Counted from the first letter of the stretch, positions 1-10,021 are shown. The stretch is 64,000 bases of DNA from Adlercreutzia rubneri (GCF_009755265.1 NZ_WPOO01000001.1:124001-188000); one strand, 5' to 3'. Program-made: numbers and translations. Notes: a model not told the origin generated them from the letters alone.

Positions 1-708
1 TCGGTGCTGCACAAGACACCGAACTATCTCATCGAGGTGCCGGCCCAGCCCCATCTGGCCGATGCCTTGCGCGACATGGGGGTGCTCTCGGCCGAGGGCG
101 GCCTGGAGATGGGTATCAAGGAATCGCTTGTGGCCAAGCCCTGCTGCGCGGCGGCCTACCTGCGCGGCGCCTTTTTGGGCAGCGGCTTTATCTCGAACCC
201 CAAAAGCGACTTTCACTTTGAAATCACCGTGGAATCCGAGGCGCTGGCCGAGGGACTCGTGGAGCTCATGGCCCGCAAGGACATCACGGCCCGCATCATG
301 GCACGGCGCAGCTCGTACATGGTCTATCTGAAGAGCGGCAACGCCATCACGGAGTTCCTCGCCTTCACCGGCGCCCACCAAGCGGCGCTTTCCATGGAGG
401 AGGAGCGCGTCGTGAAGTCGGTGCGCAACGACGTGAACCGCCAGATCAACGCCGAGCTGGCCAACCAGCAGAAGGCCTCGAACGCCGCCGTGGAGCAGAT
501 TTACGCCATCCGGCGCGTGGTGGAGCACTACGGCATGGAGGACCTGCCCCCGGCGCTGCAGGAGTTCATCCGCCTGCGGGTCACCTACCCCGAGGCATCG
601 CTGAAGGAGCTCGGTGAGCGGGCGACGCCGCCCCTCTCCAAGAGCGCTGTCTACCACCGCGTCCGCCGTCTCGAGTCGATGGCCGCCGAGCTGGACGCGG
701 GGGAGTAG
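1..708 (+). CDS. whiA: DNA-binding protein WhiA (5' end outside window)
   Basis: The frame is open from base 1 to a TAG at 706-708, so the gene starts upstream and 235 C-terminal residues are visible. The segment YLRGAFLGSGFISNPKSDFH matches the LAGLIDADG-homing-endonuclease-like domain of WhiA. The C-terminal part (ASLKELGERATPPLSKSAVY) matches its helix-turn-helix domain. WhiA is a conserved transcription factor of Gram-positive bacteria; it controls sporulation division genes in Streptomyces and affects division elsewhere. Lying just upstream of gap-pgk-tpiA is the usual actinobacterial and firmicute order. The identification is secure; only the N-terminus is missing. Confidence 0.95.
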   Translation, partial: SVLHKTPNYLIEVPAQPHLADALRDMGVLSAEGGLEMGIKESLVAKPCCAAAYLRGAFLGSGFISNPKSDFHFEITVESEALAEGLVELMARKDITARIMARRSSYMVYLKSGNAITEFLAFTGAHQAALSMEEERVVKSVRNDVNRQINAELANQQKASNAAVEQIYAIRRVVEHYGMEDLPPALQEFIRLRVTYPEASLKELGERATPPLSKSAVYHRVRRLESMAAELDAGE

Positions 709-763
709 CGCCGCCAACCCCATCGAGGTGGTAAACGGCTTCTCTAGCTTCTCCCTTGTGCCG

Positions 764-810
764 TATTTCCTCCAGTAAGTTGTGCCCGAGTCAATTTACT
801 GGAGGAAATA
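764..810. promoter_or_regulatory. 19-bp inverted repeat upstream of gap
   Basis: The left arm (764-782) and right arm (792-810) are complementary over 19 positions with a single G.U-type mismatch, around a 9-nt loop. The arms contain TCCTCCAGTAA and TTACTGGAGGA. Flanking GCCG/CGGC can lengthen the stem past a GG bulge. There is no T tract, so it is not a standard intrinsic terminator. It lies 56 nt after whiA and about 160 nt before gap, so it could be an operator or an mRNA structure. Its function is unknown. Confidence 0.6.
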
Positions 811-973
811 GGCGGCAAGTTGTTGCGCTCGCTTTTGTGCAGGCGGGACGGTTTTCGGGGCCGTCGGCTTTATCGTGGTGGGAATCGCTTAGCTTCGTAG
901 TAAACTTGTGAGAGGCCTAACAGCTGATACGTGCCCATCGGGCTTCGCGAGTATCTTGTGAAAGGAGATACGC

Positions 974-1984
974 ATGACAACCAAGGTAGGCATCAACGGA
1001 TTCGGTCGCATCGGACGCCTCGTCTTCCGCGCCATGGCTGACGATCCCGAGGTCGAGGTGATCGCCGTCAACGATCTGGGCGACAAAGCCACCGCTGCTC
1101 ACCTGCTGAAGTACGACTCCATCCACGGCATCCGCAATTTCGATATCGAAGTGACGGATGACGGCTTGGTGGTGGATGGCAAGCACGTGACCATGCTTTC
1201 CGACCGCGATCCGGCGAACCTGCCCTGGGGCGAGCTGGGTGTGGATGTGGTCGTAGAGGCCACCGGCATCTTCAAGACCGGCGAGCTGGCGCAGAAGCAC
1301 CTGGATGCCGGCGCGAAGAAGGTCGTCATCACCTGCCCGGCCAAGGACGAGGACATCACCATCGTCATGGGCGTCAACGACGACCAGTACGACCCCGAGG
1401 TGCACAACATCATCTCGAATGCCTCCTGCACCACCAACTGCCTGGCTCCCTTCGCCAAGGTGCTGCTGGAGAACTTCGGCATCAAGCGCGGCTACATGAA
1501 CACCATTCACTCCTACACCAACGACCAGAAGATCCTCGATCTTCCCCATAAGGATCTGCGCCGCGCCCGCGCTGCCGCCGTGTCCATGATCCCCACCACC
1601 ACCGGTGCCGCCCGCGCCGTGTCCCTCGTGCTCCCCGAGCTCAAGGGCCGTCTCGACGGCTTCGCCACCCGCGTTCCCACCCCCGACGGCTCCATGGTCG
1701 ACCTTACGGTGGAGCTGGAGAAGTCGGTGACCGCCGAGGAGATCAACGCCGCCATGAAGGCCGCGGCCGAGGGCCCCTTGAAGGGCATCCTGGAGTACAC
1801 CGAGGATCCCATCGTGTCCATCGACATCGTGGGCAACGACCACTCCTCCATCTTCGACTCGCAGCTGACCATGGTGCTCGGCGGCGAGGGCAACTTCGTG
1901 AAGTGCGTCTCCTGGTACGACAACGAGTGGGGCTATTCCAACCGCGTGAAGGATCTTGTTAAAATTCTTCTTCCGGAGGAATAA
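974..1984 (+). CDS. gap: glyceraldehyde-3-phosphate dehydrogenase, type I
   Basis: This cytoplasmic glycolytic enzyme oxidises glyceraldehyde-3-phosphate to 1,3-bisphosphoglycerate with NAD+. The protein has 336 residues, the normal length. The Rossmann motif INGFGRIGR lies at residues 7-15. The catalytic cysteine is Cys152 in SNASCTTNCLAP. The C-terminal WYDNEWGYSNR signature is present. The start has the Shine-Dalgarno AAAGGAGA 5 nt upstream. It precedes pgk, tpiA and gpmI, but a 230-nt spacer holding a large palindrome and a terminator-like hairpin separates it from pgk. The two may therefore be partly uncoupled in transcription. Confidence 0.98.
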   Translation: MTTKVGINGFGRIGRLVFRAMADDPEVEVIAVNDLGDKATAAHLLKYDSIHGIRNFDIEVTDDGLVVDGKHVTMLSDRDPANLPWGELGVDVVVEATGIFKTGELAQKHLDAGAKKVVITCPAKDEDITIVMGVNDDQYDPEVHNIISNASCTTNCLAPFAKVLLENFGIKRGYMNTIHSYTNDQKILDLPHKDLRRARAAAVSMIPTTTGAARAVSLVLPELKGRLDGFATRVPTPDGSMVDLTVELEKSVTAEEINAAMKAAAEGPLKGILEYTEDPIVSIDIVGNDHSSIFDSQLTMVLGGEGNFVKCVSWYDNEWGYSNRVKDLVKILLPEE

Positions 1985-2001
1985 GAATTTTAATCAAGAT
2001 C

Positions 2002-2132
2002 GCCGACGCTGCGGTTCCGACAGGCACCTGGCCTTGCCCCTTGTTTGGGGCACGGCGCGGCACGAAGGCCGCTTGGCCCCAAGGCGGGGCAATTCCAGGC
2101 ACCTGTCGAAACCTCGCTGACTTCCTTGGGCG
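2002..2132. repeat. Long palindromic intergenic repeat, copy 1
   Basis: This 131-bp non-coding element is nearly the same as 6315-6446. Its outer arms (CCGACAGGCACCTGG and CCAGGCACCTGTCG), middle arms (TTGCCCC/GGGGCAA and TTGGGGC/GCCCCAA) and a GCGG/CCGC tip form a long imperfect hairpin. Where the two copies differ inside stems, both sides change together, which implies a conserved structure. It sits between gap and pgk. Its function is unknown. Confidence 0.8.
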
Positions 2133-2167
2133 AACCAGTGAGGCAAAATAATTAGTATTTTGAGAAT

Positions 2168-2200
2168 CCCGGTTCCCTTAATGAGCCGGGTTTTCTCTTT
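2168..2200 (+). terminator. Terminator-like hairpin before pgk
   Basis: CCCGGTT and AGCCGGG form a 7-bp stem with one wobble pair, followed by TTTTCTCTTT. It lies 15 nt upstream of the pgk start and contains no start codon. It could end gap transcription or attenuate pgk. Confidence 0.6.
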
Positions 2201-2214
2201 GGGAAAGGAACGAC

Positions 2215-3402
<1,188 letters not shown>

Positions 3403-3414
3403 AAAGGAAGCAAT

Positions 3415-4185
<771 letters not shown>

Positions 4186-5766
4186 ATGGAACGACCTGTT
4201 GTGGCGCCGGCCCGCGAAGAGCTGCGCCTTCCCGCCTGTCTCATCATCATGGACGGCTTCGGCCTGGCCGAGCCGGGCCCCGGCAACGCCATCTCGCTGG
4301 CCGCAACACCGGTGCTCGACCGCCTGTTCGCCGAGGCGCCCACCACGCGCCTGGCGGCCTCCGGCGAGGCCGTGGGCCTGCCCGAGGGGCAGATGGGCAA
4401 CTCGGAGGTAGGGCATTTGAACATCGGTGCGGGGCGCGTGGTGTTCCAGGAGCTCACGCGCATCAACCGCGCCTGCCGCGACGGATCGATCGCCGTAAAT
4501 CCGGAGATCGTCGCGGCCTTCGAGACGGCCAAGAAGCAGGGAGCCGCGCTGCATCTCATGGGATTGCTCTCCGACGGCGGCGTGCACTCCTCCAACGAGC
4601 ACCTCTACGCGCTCGTGGACGCCGCCGTGGCGGCCGGGGTGCCGCGCATCATGGTGCACTGCTTCATGGACGGCCGCGACGTGCCGCCCGCCAGTGGGGC
4701 CGGTTATATGGCCGAGCTCGTAGATCATCTGGAGCGGGCTGCGTCGAAGGCCCCGGCTGGCGCGCCCTGCGAGATTTCCATCGCCTCCGTGGAGGGCCGC
4801 TACTACGCCATGGATCGCGATAATCGCTGGGAACGCGTGGAGCGAGCCTACGATGCCGTCGTCTGCGCCGAGCCCTTCCGCGACCTGGCTGCCGTGGCTG
4901 CCATGGAGGCCTCCTACGGAAGCGAGGTGACCGACGAGTTCGTCGAGCCGGTGGCCCTGGATGCCCGCGGTATGCGCGACGGGGATGCCGTCATCTTCTT
5001 CAACTTCCGCCCCGACCGCGCCCGCGAGATCACCCGCGCCATCACCGATCCAGCCTTCGCCGGCTTTGAACGCAAGACGTGGCCGAGCGTGCATTTCGTG
5101 TGCCTCACGGAGTACGACCCGGACATTCCAGCGGCTGTGGCGTTCCCTAAGGAGTTCCCGGAAAACGTGCTGGCCGATGTGCTGGCTGACGCGGGACTTG
5201 CCCAGTACCACATCGCCGAGACGGAGAAGTACGCCCATGTCACCTTCTTCTTGAATGGCGGTCGCGAGGCCGAGAAGGCGGGGGAGAGCCGATGCCTCAT
5301 CGCGAGCCCCAAGGTAGCCACCTACGATCTGCAGCCGGAGATGAGCGAGCCCGAAGTGGCCGACACCCTGGCAGCGGCCATTGATGCCGATGAGGCCGAT
5401 GTGTACATCGTGAACTTTGCCAATTGCGACATGGTGGGACATACCGGCGTCGTGGACGCGGCCCGCGCGGCTGTAGAGGCGGTGGATGCCGGCGTGGGGC
5501 GCGTGCTCGCCGCTATCGAGCGCAAGGGCGGCGTGGCGCTGGTCACGGCTGACCACGGCAACGCCGACAAGATGATTGCCGAGGACGGCGGCGCGTTCAC
5601 CGCGCACACCACCAACCCGGTGCCGCTCGTGCTCGTGGACGCGAGCGGGTCGGGCCTCGCCCTTTCCGGCGCAGAAGGGTGCCTGGCCGACATCGCGCCC
5701 ACGCTGCTGGCGATGATCGGCCTGCCGCAGCCGTCCGAGATGACCGGCGAGAGCCTTCTGGCTTGA
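4186..5766 (+). CDS. gpmI: 2,3-bisphosphoglycerate-independent phosphoglycerate mutase
   Basis: This Mn2+-dependent cofactor-independent mutase converts 3-phosphoglycerate to 2-phosphoglycerate. It has 526 residues, normal for the family. The metal site begins with IIMDGFG near residue 20. The phospho-serine nucleophile is Ser73 in MGNSEVGH. Later metal ligands lie in NCDMVGHTG and TADHGNADKM. The ATG follows the tpiA stop with no gap, and the Shine-Dalgarno AAGGA lies inside the tpiA end. Confidence 0.97.
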   Translation: MERPVVAPAREELRLPACLIIMDGFGLAEPGPGNAISLAATPVLDRLFAEAPTTRLAASGEAVGLPEGQMGNSEVGHLNIGAGRVVFQELTRINRACRDGSIAVNPEIVAAFETAKKQGAALHLMGLLSDGGVHSSNEHLYALVDAAVAAGVPRIMVHCFMDGRDVPPASGAGYMAELVDHLERAASKAPAGAPCEISIASVEGRYYAMDRDNRWERVERAYDAVVCAEPFRDLAAVAAMEASYGSEVTDEFVEPVALDARGMRDGDAVIFFNFRPDRAREITRAITDPAFAGFERKTWPSVHFVCLTEYDPDIPAAVAFPKEFPENVLADVLADAGLAQYHIAETEKYAHVTFFLNGGREAEKAGESRCLIASPKVATYDLQPEMSEPEVADTLAAAIDADEADVYIVNFANCDMVGHTGVVDAARAAVEAVDAGVGRVLAAIERKGGVALVTADHGNADKMIAEDGGAFTAHTTNPVPLVLVDASGSGLALSGAEGCLADIAPTLLAMIGLPQPSEMTGESLLA

Positions 5767-5793
5767 AATCGTTTCGATGCCGCCGCGTGACCC

Positions 5794-5822
5794 TTGAAGG
5801 CGCCGGCGGCATCGGCTATACT
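5794..5822 (+). promoter_or_regulatory. Sigma-A type promoter for secG
   Basis: TTGAAG (5794-5799) and TATACT (5817-5822) are separated by 17 nt, about 50 nt before the secG start. secG therefore probably has its own promoter rather than depending only on the glycolytic operon. Confidence 0.65.
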
Positions 5823-5872
5823 AGTCAACTTGCGTACGCAAAACACTGGAAACGTAAAGGAAGCGTGACACG

Positions 5873-6127
5873 TTGAATCCCCTGGTAATCGTCTTCTTGG
5901 TTCTGCTGGTTCTGTCCGGCGTCGGCCTTATCATCTTCATTCTCATGCATTCGGGCAAGGGCACGGGCATCTCGGACATGATCGCGAGCTCCATGTATTC
6001 TACCCAGACGGGCACGAGCATCATCGAGAAGAACCTCGACCGCATCACCATCGGCTGCGCTATCGTGTTCCTGCTTTCGCTGGTGGTTCTCATGATCATT
6101 TACCCCCACGGAACCATTACCCAGTAA
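5873..6127 (+). CDS. secG: preprotein translocase subunit SecG
   Basis: This small membrane subunit of the SecYEG channel has 84 residues with two hydrophobic segments, about residues 3-24 and 60-80, and the intervening MHSGKGTGISDMI loop typical of SecG. No ATG is available. The TTG at 5873 is the only sensible start, and AAAGGAAG lies upstream. SecG commonly follows the glycolytic genes in Gram-positive bacteria. The gene is followed at once by the tRNA-Leu promoter. Confidence 0.92.
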   Translation: MNPLVIVFLVLLVLSGVGLIIFILMHSGKGTGISDMIASSMYSTQTGTSIIEKNLDRITIGCAIVFLLSLVVLMIIYPHGTITQ

Positions 6128-6141
6128 TTGGAAATTTCTTC

Positions 6142-6169
6142 TTGCATCGCGCGGGAGTTCTGTTAGAAT
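6142..6169 (+). promoter_or_regulatory. Promoter of tRNA-Leu
   Basis: TTGCAT (6142-6147) and TAGAAT (6164-6169) are 16 nt apart and end 21 nt before the tRNA. Confidence 0.6.
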
Positions 6170-6190
6170 AATCGTCGCTGCAAAAAGCAT

Positions 6191-6279
6191 GTCGGAGTGG
6201 TGGAACGGCAGACACGCTAGCTTGAGGTGCTAGTGCCCATATACCGGGTGTGCGGGTTCAAATCCCGCCTCCGACACCA
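6191..6279 (+). tRNA. tRNA-Leu (GAG)
   Basis: An 89-nt class II tRNA. The acceptor arms are GTCGGAG and CTCCGAC, followed by an encoded ACCA. The anticodon stem-loop AGCTTGAGGTGCT presents GAG. The long variable arm is typical of leucine tRNAs, and the T-loop is GGTTCAAATCC. Confidence 0.95.
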
Positions 6280-6290
6280 TCGATCACAAA

Positions 6291-6312
6291 AGGGCCCGTA
6301 GGGCCCTTTTTT
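6291..6312 (+). terminator. Terminator after tRNA-Leu
   Basis: AGGGCCC-GTA-GGGCCCT followed by a T tract forms a 7-bp GC-rich stem starting 12 nt after the tRNA. Confidence 0.85.
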
Positions 6313-6314
6313 GA

Positions 6315-6446
6315 TGCCGATGCTGCGGATCCGACAGGCACCTGATCTGGCCCCTTGTTTTGGGCTCGGCGCGGCACGAAGGCCGCTTGGCCCAAAGGCG
6401 GGGCCATATCAGGCCCCTGTCGGCCCCTCGCTGACTTCCTTGGGCG
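6315..6446. repeat. Long palindromic intergenic repeat, copy 2
   Basis: The second copy (132 bp) of the element at 2002-2132. Tip and flanks are conserved, including GCACGAAGGCCGCTTGG and CTGACTTCCTTGGGCG. The outer arms read CCGACAGG/CCTGTCGG. The middle stem uses CCTGA/TCAGG, TGGCCCC/GGGGCCA and TTTGGGC/GCCCAAA. It lies between the tRNA-Leu terminator and the transporter gene. No coding frame is conserved between the copies. Confidence 0.8.
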
Positions 6447-6482
6447 TTCGGGGGAGTCGCACTTGGTCCAATTAAGGAGTGA

Positions 6483-7388
6483 ATGATGGAGACAGGCAAA
6501 GAGAAAACAGCTCATGGGCGGCAGGTGGAGAGGGTTCTTTGGATCGTTCTCGTCTTGAACCTGGTGGTGGCCGCCTCCAAGTACTTCTACGGTCTGGCGT
6601 CGGGGTCGGCCTCCATGCAGGCCGATGGCATCCACTCGGTATTCGACTCGCTGGGCAACGTCATCGGGCTTGTCGGCATCAGCTTGGCGGCGCGTCCTGC
6701 CGACGCGGGGCACCCTTACGGCCATTCCAAGTTCGAGACCTACGGTTCGCTCGCCATCGGTGTGCTGCTCCTCTTCGCTGCCTTCGAAGTAGGCTCCTCG
6801 GCTGTGGAGAAGCTGGTCGCCGGCACCTACACGGCTCAGGTGACGCCCGTGTCCTTCATCGTCATGGTGGGAACCCTCGTGGTGAACCTGTTCGTGACCG
6901 TGTACGAGCGCCGTGCGGGCAAGCGGCTCAAGAGCGAGATCCTCGCGGCTGATGCGGCTCACACGCTCTCCGACGCTTTCGTCTCCATCGGCGTCATCGT
7001 CGGCCTCGGCTTCGTCGTGGCCGGGTTCCCCATGGCCGATCCCATCATGGCGCTGCTCGTGACCGTGGCCATCCTCGCCTCGGCAGTGGGCGTGTTCCGC
7101 ACGGGGCTGCGCACCCTTTCCGACCACGCGCGCATTCCCGCCGCCGACATCGCCCGTGCGGCGGAGAAGGTGGATGGCGTGCGGTCGATCCATGCCGTGC
7201 GCACCCGGGGCACCGAGGCTGAGGTCTACTGCGATCTGCACGTGCTCGTCGATCCGCAGATGACGGTGCTTGCCGCCCATGACCTGGGAGATAAGGTGGA
7301 AGGTGTCGTGGCCGCGGCCTTCCCTCAAATCAAGGAAGTGCTCGTGCATATCGAGCCGGATACGGCCGCCGAGCGCGCCGAGGGCTAG
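6483..7388 (+). CDS. cation diffusion facilitator family transporter
   Basis: This is a proton-coupled efflux transporter for divalent metals (Zn2+, Fe2+, Mn2+ or similar) in the FieF/CzcD family. The 301-residue protein has about six membrane helices. The metal-site regions are SMQADGIHSVFDSLGN in helix 2 (aspartate ligands and a histidine) and LAADAAHTLSDAFVS in helix 5. A cytoplasmic ferredoxin-like domain follows (about residues 210-295). Two ATGs lie together at 6483 and 6486; the Shine-Dalgarno AAGGAG is 3 or 6 nt away, so 6486 may be the true start. A terminator follows. The metal cannot be assigned from sequence. Confidence 0.93.
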   Translation: MMETGKEKTAHGRQVERVLWIVLVLNLVVAASKYFYGLASGSASMQADGIHSVFDSLGNVIGLVGISLAARPADAGHPYGHSKFETYGSLAIGVLLLFAAFEVGSSAVEKLVAGTYTAQVTPVSFIVMVGTLVVNLFVTVYERRAGKRLKSEILAADAAHTLSDAFVSIGVIVGLGFVVAGFPMADPIMALLVTVAILASAVGVFRTGLRTLSDHARIPAADIARAAEKVDGVRSIHAVRTRGTEAEVYCDLHVLVDPQMTVLAAHDLGDKVEGVVAAAFPQIKEVLVHIEPDTAAERAEG

Positions 7389-7395
7389 CGCAAAA

Positions 7396-7428
7396 AAGCC
7401 GCCGTCCGATTTCGCGGGCGGCGGCTTT
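7396..7428 (+). terminator. Terminator after the CDF transporter
   Basis: AAGCCGCCG and CGGCGGCTT form a perfect 9-bp stem flanked by A and T tracts. It could serve both strands. Confidence 0.8.
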
Positions 7429-7461
7429 CGGTAATCTGCGGGGACGGCCAGGGCGTCTTTC

Positions 7462-8382
7462 CTAGGCCTGGGCGGTGAATCGGATGCCGACGTAGAAGGC
7501 GGTGTTCGGCAGGCCCGAAATGTCGTAGACCTCGTCCAGCTCGATGACCGACACGCGCCAGTTGTAGGTGCCGTTGTCCGTGGACACGACGCCGGCCTGG
7601 TAGGTGTTGCCCGAGTCGTCCACGCCGCTGTCGGTGACCTCGGCATTTTCCAGCCCCTCCACCTGCATGGCCCCCTGGACGGCCTTCTCAATGGTGCCCG
7701 AGGCGAAATCGGCGTAGCGCAGGCGCATGTCGTCGCCCGCCTTGCGCGAGACGGTGAGCGTCCAGGCTCCCTTCAAAAGCTTCACGGCGTCGCCGGCCGA
7801 CAGCTTGTCGATGCCCTGCACGTACATGAGCCCCGCTTCTTCCAGGGAGACGTCGGCGGGCAGCTTGATGACCTCGAAGCCGCCGTCGGGGTCGGTGCCC
7901 ACGGGGGTGCGCTCGTATAAAGTGTAGCCGGCATCGGTAAGCGCGGTCATGATTTCCTCGTCGGAAAGCGGCATGAGCGACGAGAGCAAAGGGAAGTCGT
8001 AGGAGACCTCGCGGGCCAGATTCTCCTGCAGCGTTTGCTGCTGGCGGATGGGCTCGTTCATGATCTGGTCGAAGTAGCGACCTAAAAAGAGGCAGCCGAT
8101 GACGGCGGCCACGACCATCGCGGCCAGCATGATGGCCCTCACGCGAGGGGGCGTCTCCAACGGCCGGGAGAGCTCGGCGCCGTCGTAGTAGCGCACGTCC
8201 CCGATCTGCACGGTGCTCTTCGGCTCGCGGGCCAGCGGGTGGAAGCCTGCACGGCGGGTGGGAGGCACCTCGGCTTCGCCCGATCGGGCATGGCTGGCCT
8301 TGCGGCGGCGCGCCTCCTCGGCGCGGCTTACAGCGGCTTCGGTTGAATCTACGGAATCGCGCAGGTTCTCGTCTTGGGTCAT
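7462..8382 (-). CDS. conserved hypothetical membrane-anchored protein
   Basis: The 306-residue protein is not recognised as a named family. It starts with a charged, low-complexity cytoplasmic region (about residues 1-80, rich in Arg, Glu and Ala). One transmembrane helix follows near residues 84-105 (IMLAAMVVAAVIGCLFLG). The soluble domain of about 200 residues is then probably exported, giving type II (N-in) topology. It has no cysteines after the membrane segment and no catalytic motif that I can see. It is transcribed divergently from the Mn2+ riboswitch/TerC unit. High GC and normal codon use argue for a native gene. The function is unknown. Confidence 0.8.
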   Translation of the reverse strand: MTQDENLRDSVDSTEAAVSRAEEARRRKASHARSGEAEVPPTRRAGFHPLAREPKSTVQIGDVRYYDGAELSRPLETPPRVRAIMLAAMVVAAVIGCLFLGRYFDQIMNEPIRQQQTLQENLAREVSYDFPLLSSLMPLSDEEIMTALTDAGYTLYERTPVGTDPDGGFEVIKLPADVSLEEAGLMYVQGIDKLSAGDAVKLLKGAWTLTVSRKAGDDMRLRYADFASGTIEKAVQGAMQVEGLENAEVTDSGVDDSGNTYQAGVVSTDNGTYNWRVSVIELDEVYDISGLPNTAFYVGIRFTAQA

Positions 8383-8426
8383 GAATGGCGCTCCTGTACG
8401 TTACGGTGTTGCTGCCGATTATACCA

Positions 8427-8455
8427 TTGCTTCCCCGTTGGCTCTCTGCTAGGAT
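8427..8455 (+). promoter_or_regulatory. Promoter of the riboswitch-terC transcript
   Basis: TTGCTT (8427-8432), a 17-nt spacer and TAGGAT (8450-8455) place the transcription start near 8462. That is exactly where the riboswitch begins. Confidence 0.7.
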
Positions 8456-8460
8456 AAACG

Positions 8461-8617
8461 GACTCCATGGGGGAGTAGCTGGCGCCTTCGGGCGCGGCTC
8501 GTCAACATCGTGGCCACGGTTGCGCGCATGGGCGGCAACGGCGGACCTGGCGAGCCTCAATTAGCGAGACTCATGGTGCAGGATTGACCGCGAAGGTCTG
8601 TTCTGCACCATGAGTCT
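8461..8617 (+). promoter_or_regulatory. yybP-ykoY (manganese) riboswitch with terminator
   Basis: The aptamer hallmarks are present in order: GGGGGAGTAG (8469-8478), a short GC hairpin around TTCG, then CGTCAACATCGTGG, matching the two metal-binding loops of the yybP-ykoY class. A 14-bp hairpin with a T tract follows (8567-8580 with 8604-8617), which would terminate the leader. CCATG at 8465-8469 can pair with CATGG at 8572-8576, inside the left terminator arm. Ligand-stabilised P1 would then block termination, giving an ON switch. The mechanism is inferred from the family. Confidence 0.88.
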
Positions 8618-8665
8618 TTTTTTGTGGGTCGGATGGGCCGGCCCGCGCGGACCGAGGAGGAAGAC

Positions 8666-9574
8666 GTGGATCTTTCGATTTTTCTGACGCCGGAGGCTTG
8701 GATCAGCCTCCTCACGCTCATTTTCCTAGAGATAGTTTTGGGCGTGGACAACCTGGTGTTCATCTCCATCACCACCAACCGCCTTCCACCGGAGAAGCAG
8801 CATATCGGCCGCAAGCTGGGCCTGGCCGGCGCCCTCGTTATGCGCATTCTGTTCCTTTGCTTCGCGTCCTACCTGGTGCATATGACCGCGTCGCTGTTCA
8901 CGGTGAACCTCGGCGCCTACAGCCACGGCTTCTCGGTGCGCGACATCGTCATGCTCGTCGGCGGCGGCTACCTCATCTACAAGGGCATCCGCGAGCTGAC
9001 CGACGTGCTCGCCCTCACCGAGATCAAGGCCGAGACCTCCGAGGAGCACAAGGCGCGCCATCTCATCGGGCTGCCCCAGGCCGTGGGCACCATCATGGTG
9101 ATGGATCTCGTGTTCTCCATCGACTCGGTCATTACCGCCGTGGGCTTGGCCGAGCATCTCATCGTCATGATCCTGGCTGTGATGATCGCCGTGTTCATCA
9201 TGATGATCTTCATCGATCCCATCTCGAACTTCATCAACAGTCATCCGGAGATGAAGATCCTGGCACTGGTGTTCATCTGCGCCATCGGCGTTCTGCTCGT
9301 GCTCGACTCCGCCGGCATCCACACCTCCATCGAGGTGCTCGACATGCACATGGAGAAGCTCATGGTCTACTTCGCGATGATCTTCGCCGTGGTCTTGGAG
9401 TTCATCCAGATGGCCTTCAATTCCCGCCTGAACGCGTGGAAGAAGCAGCTGGCCGACGAGGCCATCGACGCGGCGGTGCGCGAGGCCGAGGGCGGCGAGG
9501 AGCCGGCGAAGGTGGGCGAGCAGGCCCGCGCCCGCGTGGATGCCGCCATCGAGAACGCCGAACGGATCGACTAG
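8666..9574 (+). CDS. TerC/YkoY-family integral membrane protein (probable Mn2+ exporter)
   Basis: TerC-family proteins (Alx, YkoY, MeeF) are implicated in Mn2+ export and in metalation of exported proteins. The 302-residue protein has about seven membrane helices. The two conserved acidic motifs EIVLGVDNLVF (near residue 20) and DLVFSIDSVITAVGL (near residue 150) are present. The C-terminal tail is charged and cytoplasmic. The GTG at 8666 is chosen because GAGGAGG lies 5 nt upstream; in-frame starts at 8624 and 8633 have no ribosome site. Placement behind a yybP-ykoY riboswitch supports a manganese role. Confidence 0.92.
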   Translation: MDLSIFLTPEAWISLLTLIFLEIVLGVDNLVFISITTNRLPPEKQHIGRKLGLAGALVMRILFLCFASYLVHMTASLFTVNLGAYSHGFSVRDIVMLVGGGYLIYKGIRELTDVLALTEIKAETSEEHKARHLIGLPQAVGTIMVMDLVFSIDSVITAVGLAEHLIVMILAVMIAVFIMMIFIDPISNFINSHPEMKILALVFICAIGVLLVLDSAGIHTSIEVLDMHMEKLMVYFAMIFAVVLEFIQMAFNSRLNAWKKQLADEAIDAAVREAEGGEEPAKVGEQARARVDAAIENAERID

Positions 9575-9662
9575 CGGTGCGGGCGTCGGAGGGCGTTTTC
9601 GGTGCTCCTGGCGTCCTTGGCGGCCGTTTGCGGACGAGTCTTGAATTTCTTGAAATTAGGGC

Positions 9663-9691
9663 TTGCATCGCCTGGCTGCTTCCCTTATAGT
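9663..9691 (+). promoter_or_regulatory. Promoter of the tRNA-Gly/Cys/Gly cluster
   Basis: TTGCAT (9663-9668), 17 nt, TATAGT (9686-9691); the first tRNA begins 13 nt later. Confidence 0.7.
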
Positions 9692-9704
9692 ATCTCCTCG
9701 CGAT

Positions 9705-9780
9705 GCGGACATGGCTCAGCTGGTAGAGCATCACCTTGCCAAGGTGAGGGTCGCGGGTTCGAATCCCGTTGTCCGCTCCA
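9705..9780 (+). tRNA. tRNA-Gly (GCC), copy 1
   Basis: 76 nt including encoded CCA. The acceptor arms are GCGGACA and TGTCCGC. The anticodon loop CTTGCCAAG presents GCC. It is identical to the copy at 9935-10010. Confidence 0.96.
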
Positions 9781-9790
9781 TTGTCATCAG

Positions 9791-9823
9791 AAGGCCGGTC
9801 AGGCTCTTGTTTGACCGGCCTTT
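9791..9823 (+). terminator. Hairpin between tRNA-Gly and tRNA-Cys
   Basis: AAGGCCGGTCA and TGACCGGCCTT form a perfect 11-bp stem followed by only three T. It is a possible weak terminator or a processing hairpin. Confidence 0.55.
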
Positions 9824-9845
9824 GCAATGACAGCCGCCAGGGAAT

Positions 9846-9919
9846 GGCGACGTGGCCAAGTGGTAAGGCAGAGGCCTGCAAAGCCTTCACCCCCAGTTCG
9901 AATCTGGGCGTCGCCTCCA
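9846..9919 (+). tRNA. tRNA-Cys (GCA)
   Basis: 74 nt including encoded CCA. The acceptor arms are GGCGACG and CGTCGCC. The anticodon loop CCTGCAAAG presents GCA. Confidence 0.96.
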
Positions 9920-9934
9920 ACCTGGAACTTATAT

Positions 9935-10010
9935 GCGGACATGGCTCAGCTGGTAGAGCATCACCTTGCCAAGGTGAGGGTCGCGGGTTCGAATCCCGTT
10001 GTCCGCTCCA
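9935..10010 (+). tRNA. tRNA-Gly (GCC), copy 2
   Basis: Identical over 76 nt to copy 1, 230 nt downstream, with encoded CCA. This is a recent or homogenised duplication. Confidence 0.96.
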
Positions 10011-10021
10011 TGATTTCACGA

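Noticed and set aside
764..810. The inverted repeat before gap as an intrinsic terminator of whiA
   Set aside because: There is no T tract on either side and the stem is AT/GC mixed, so an operator or RNA structure is more likely.
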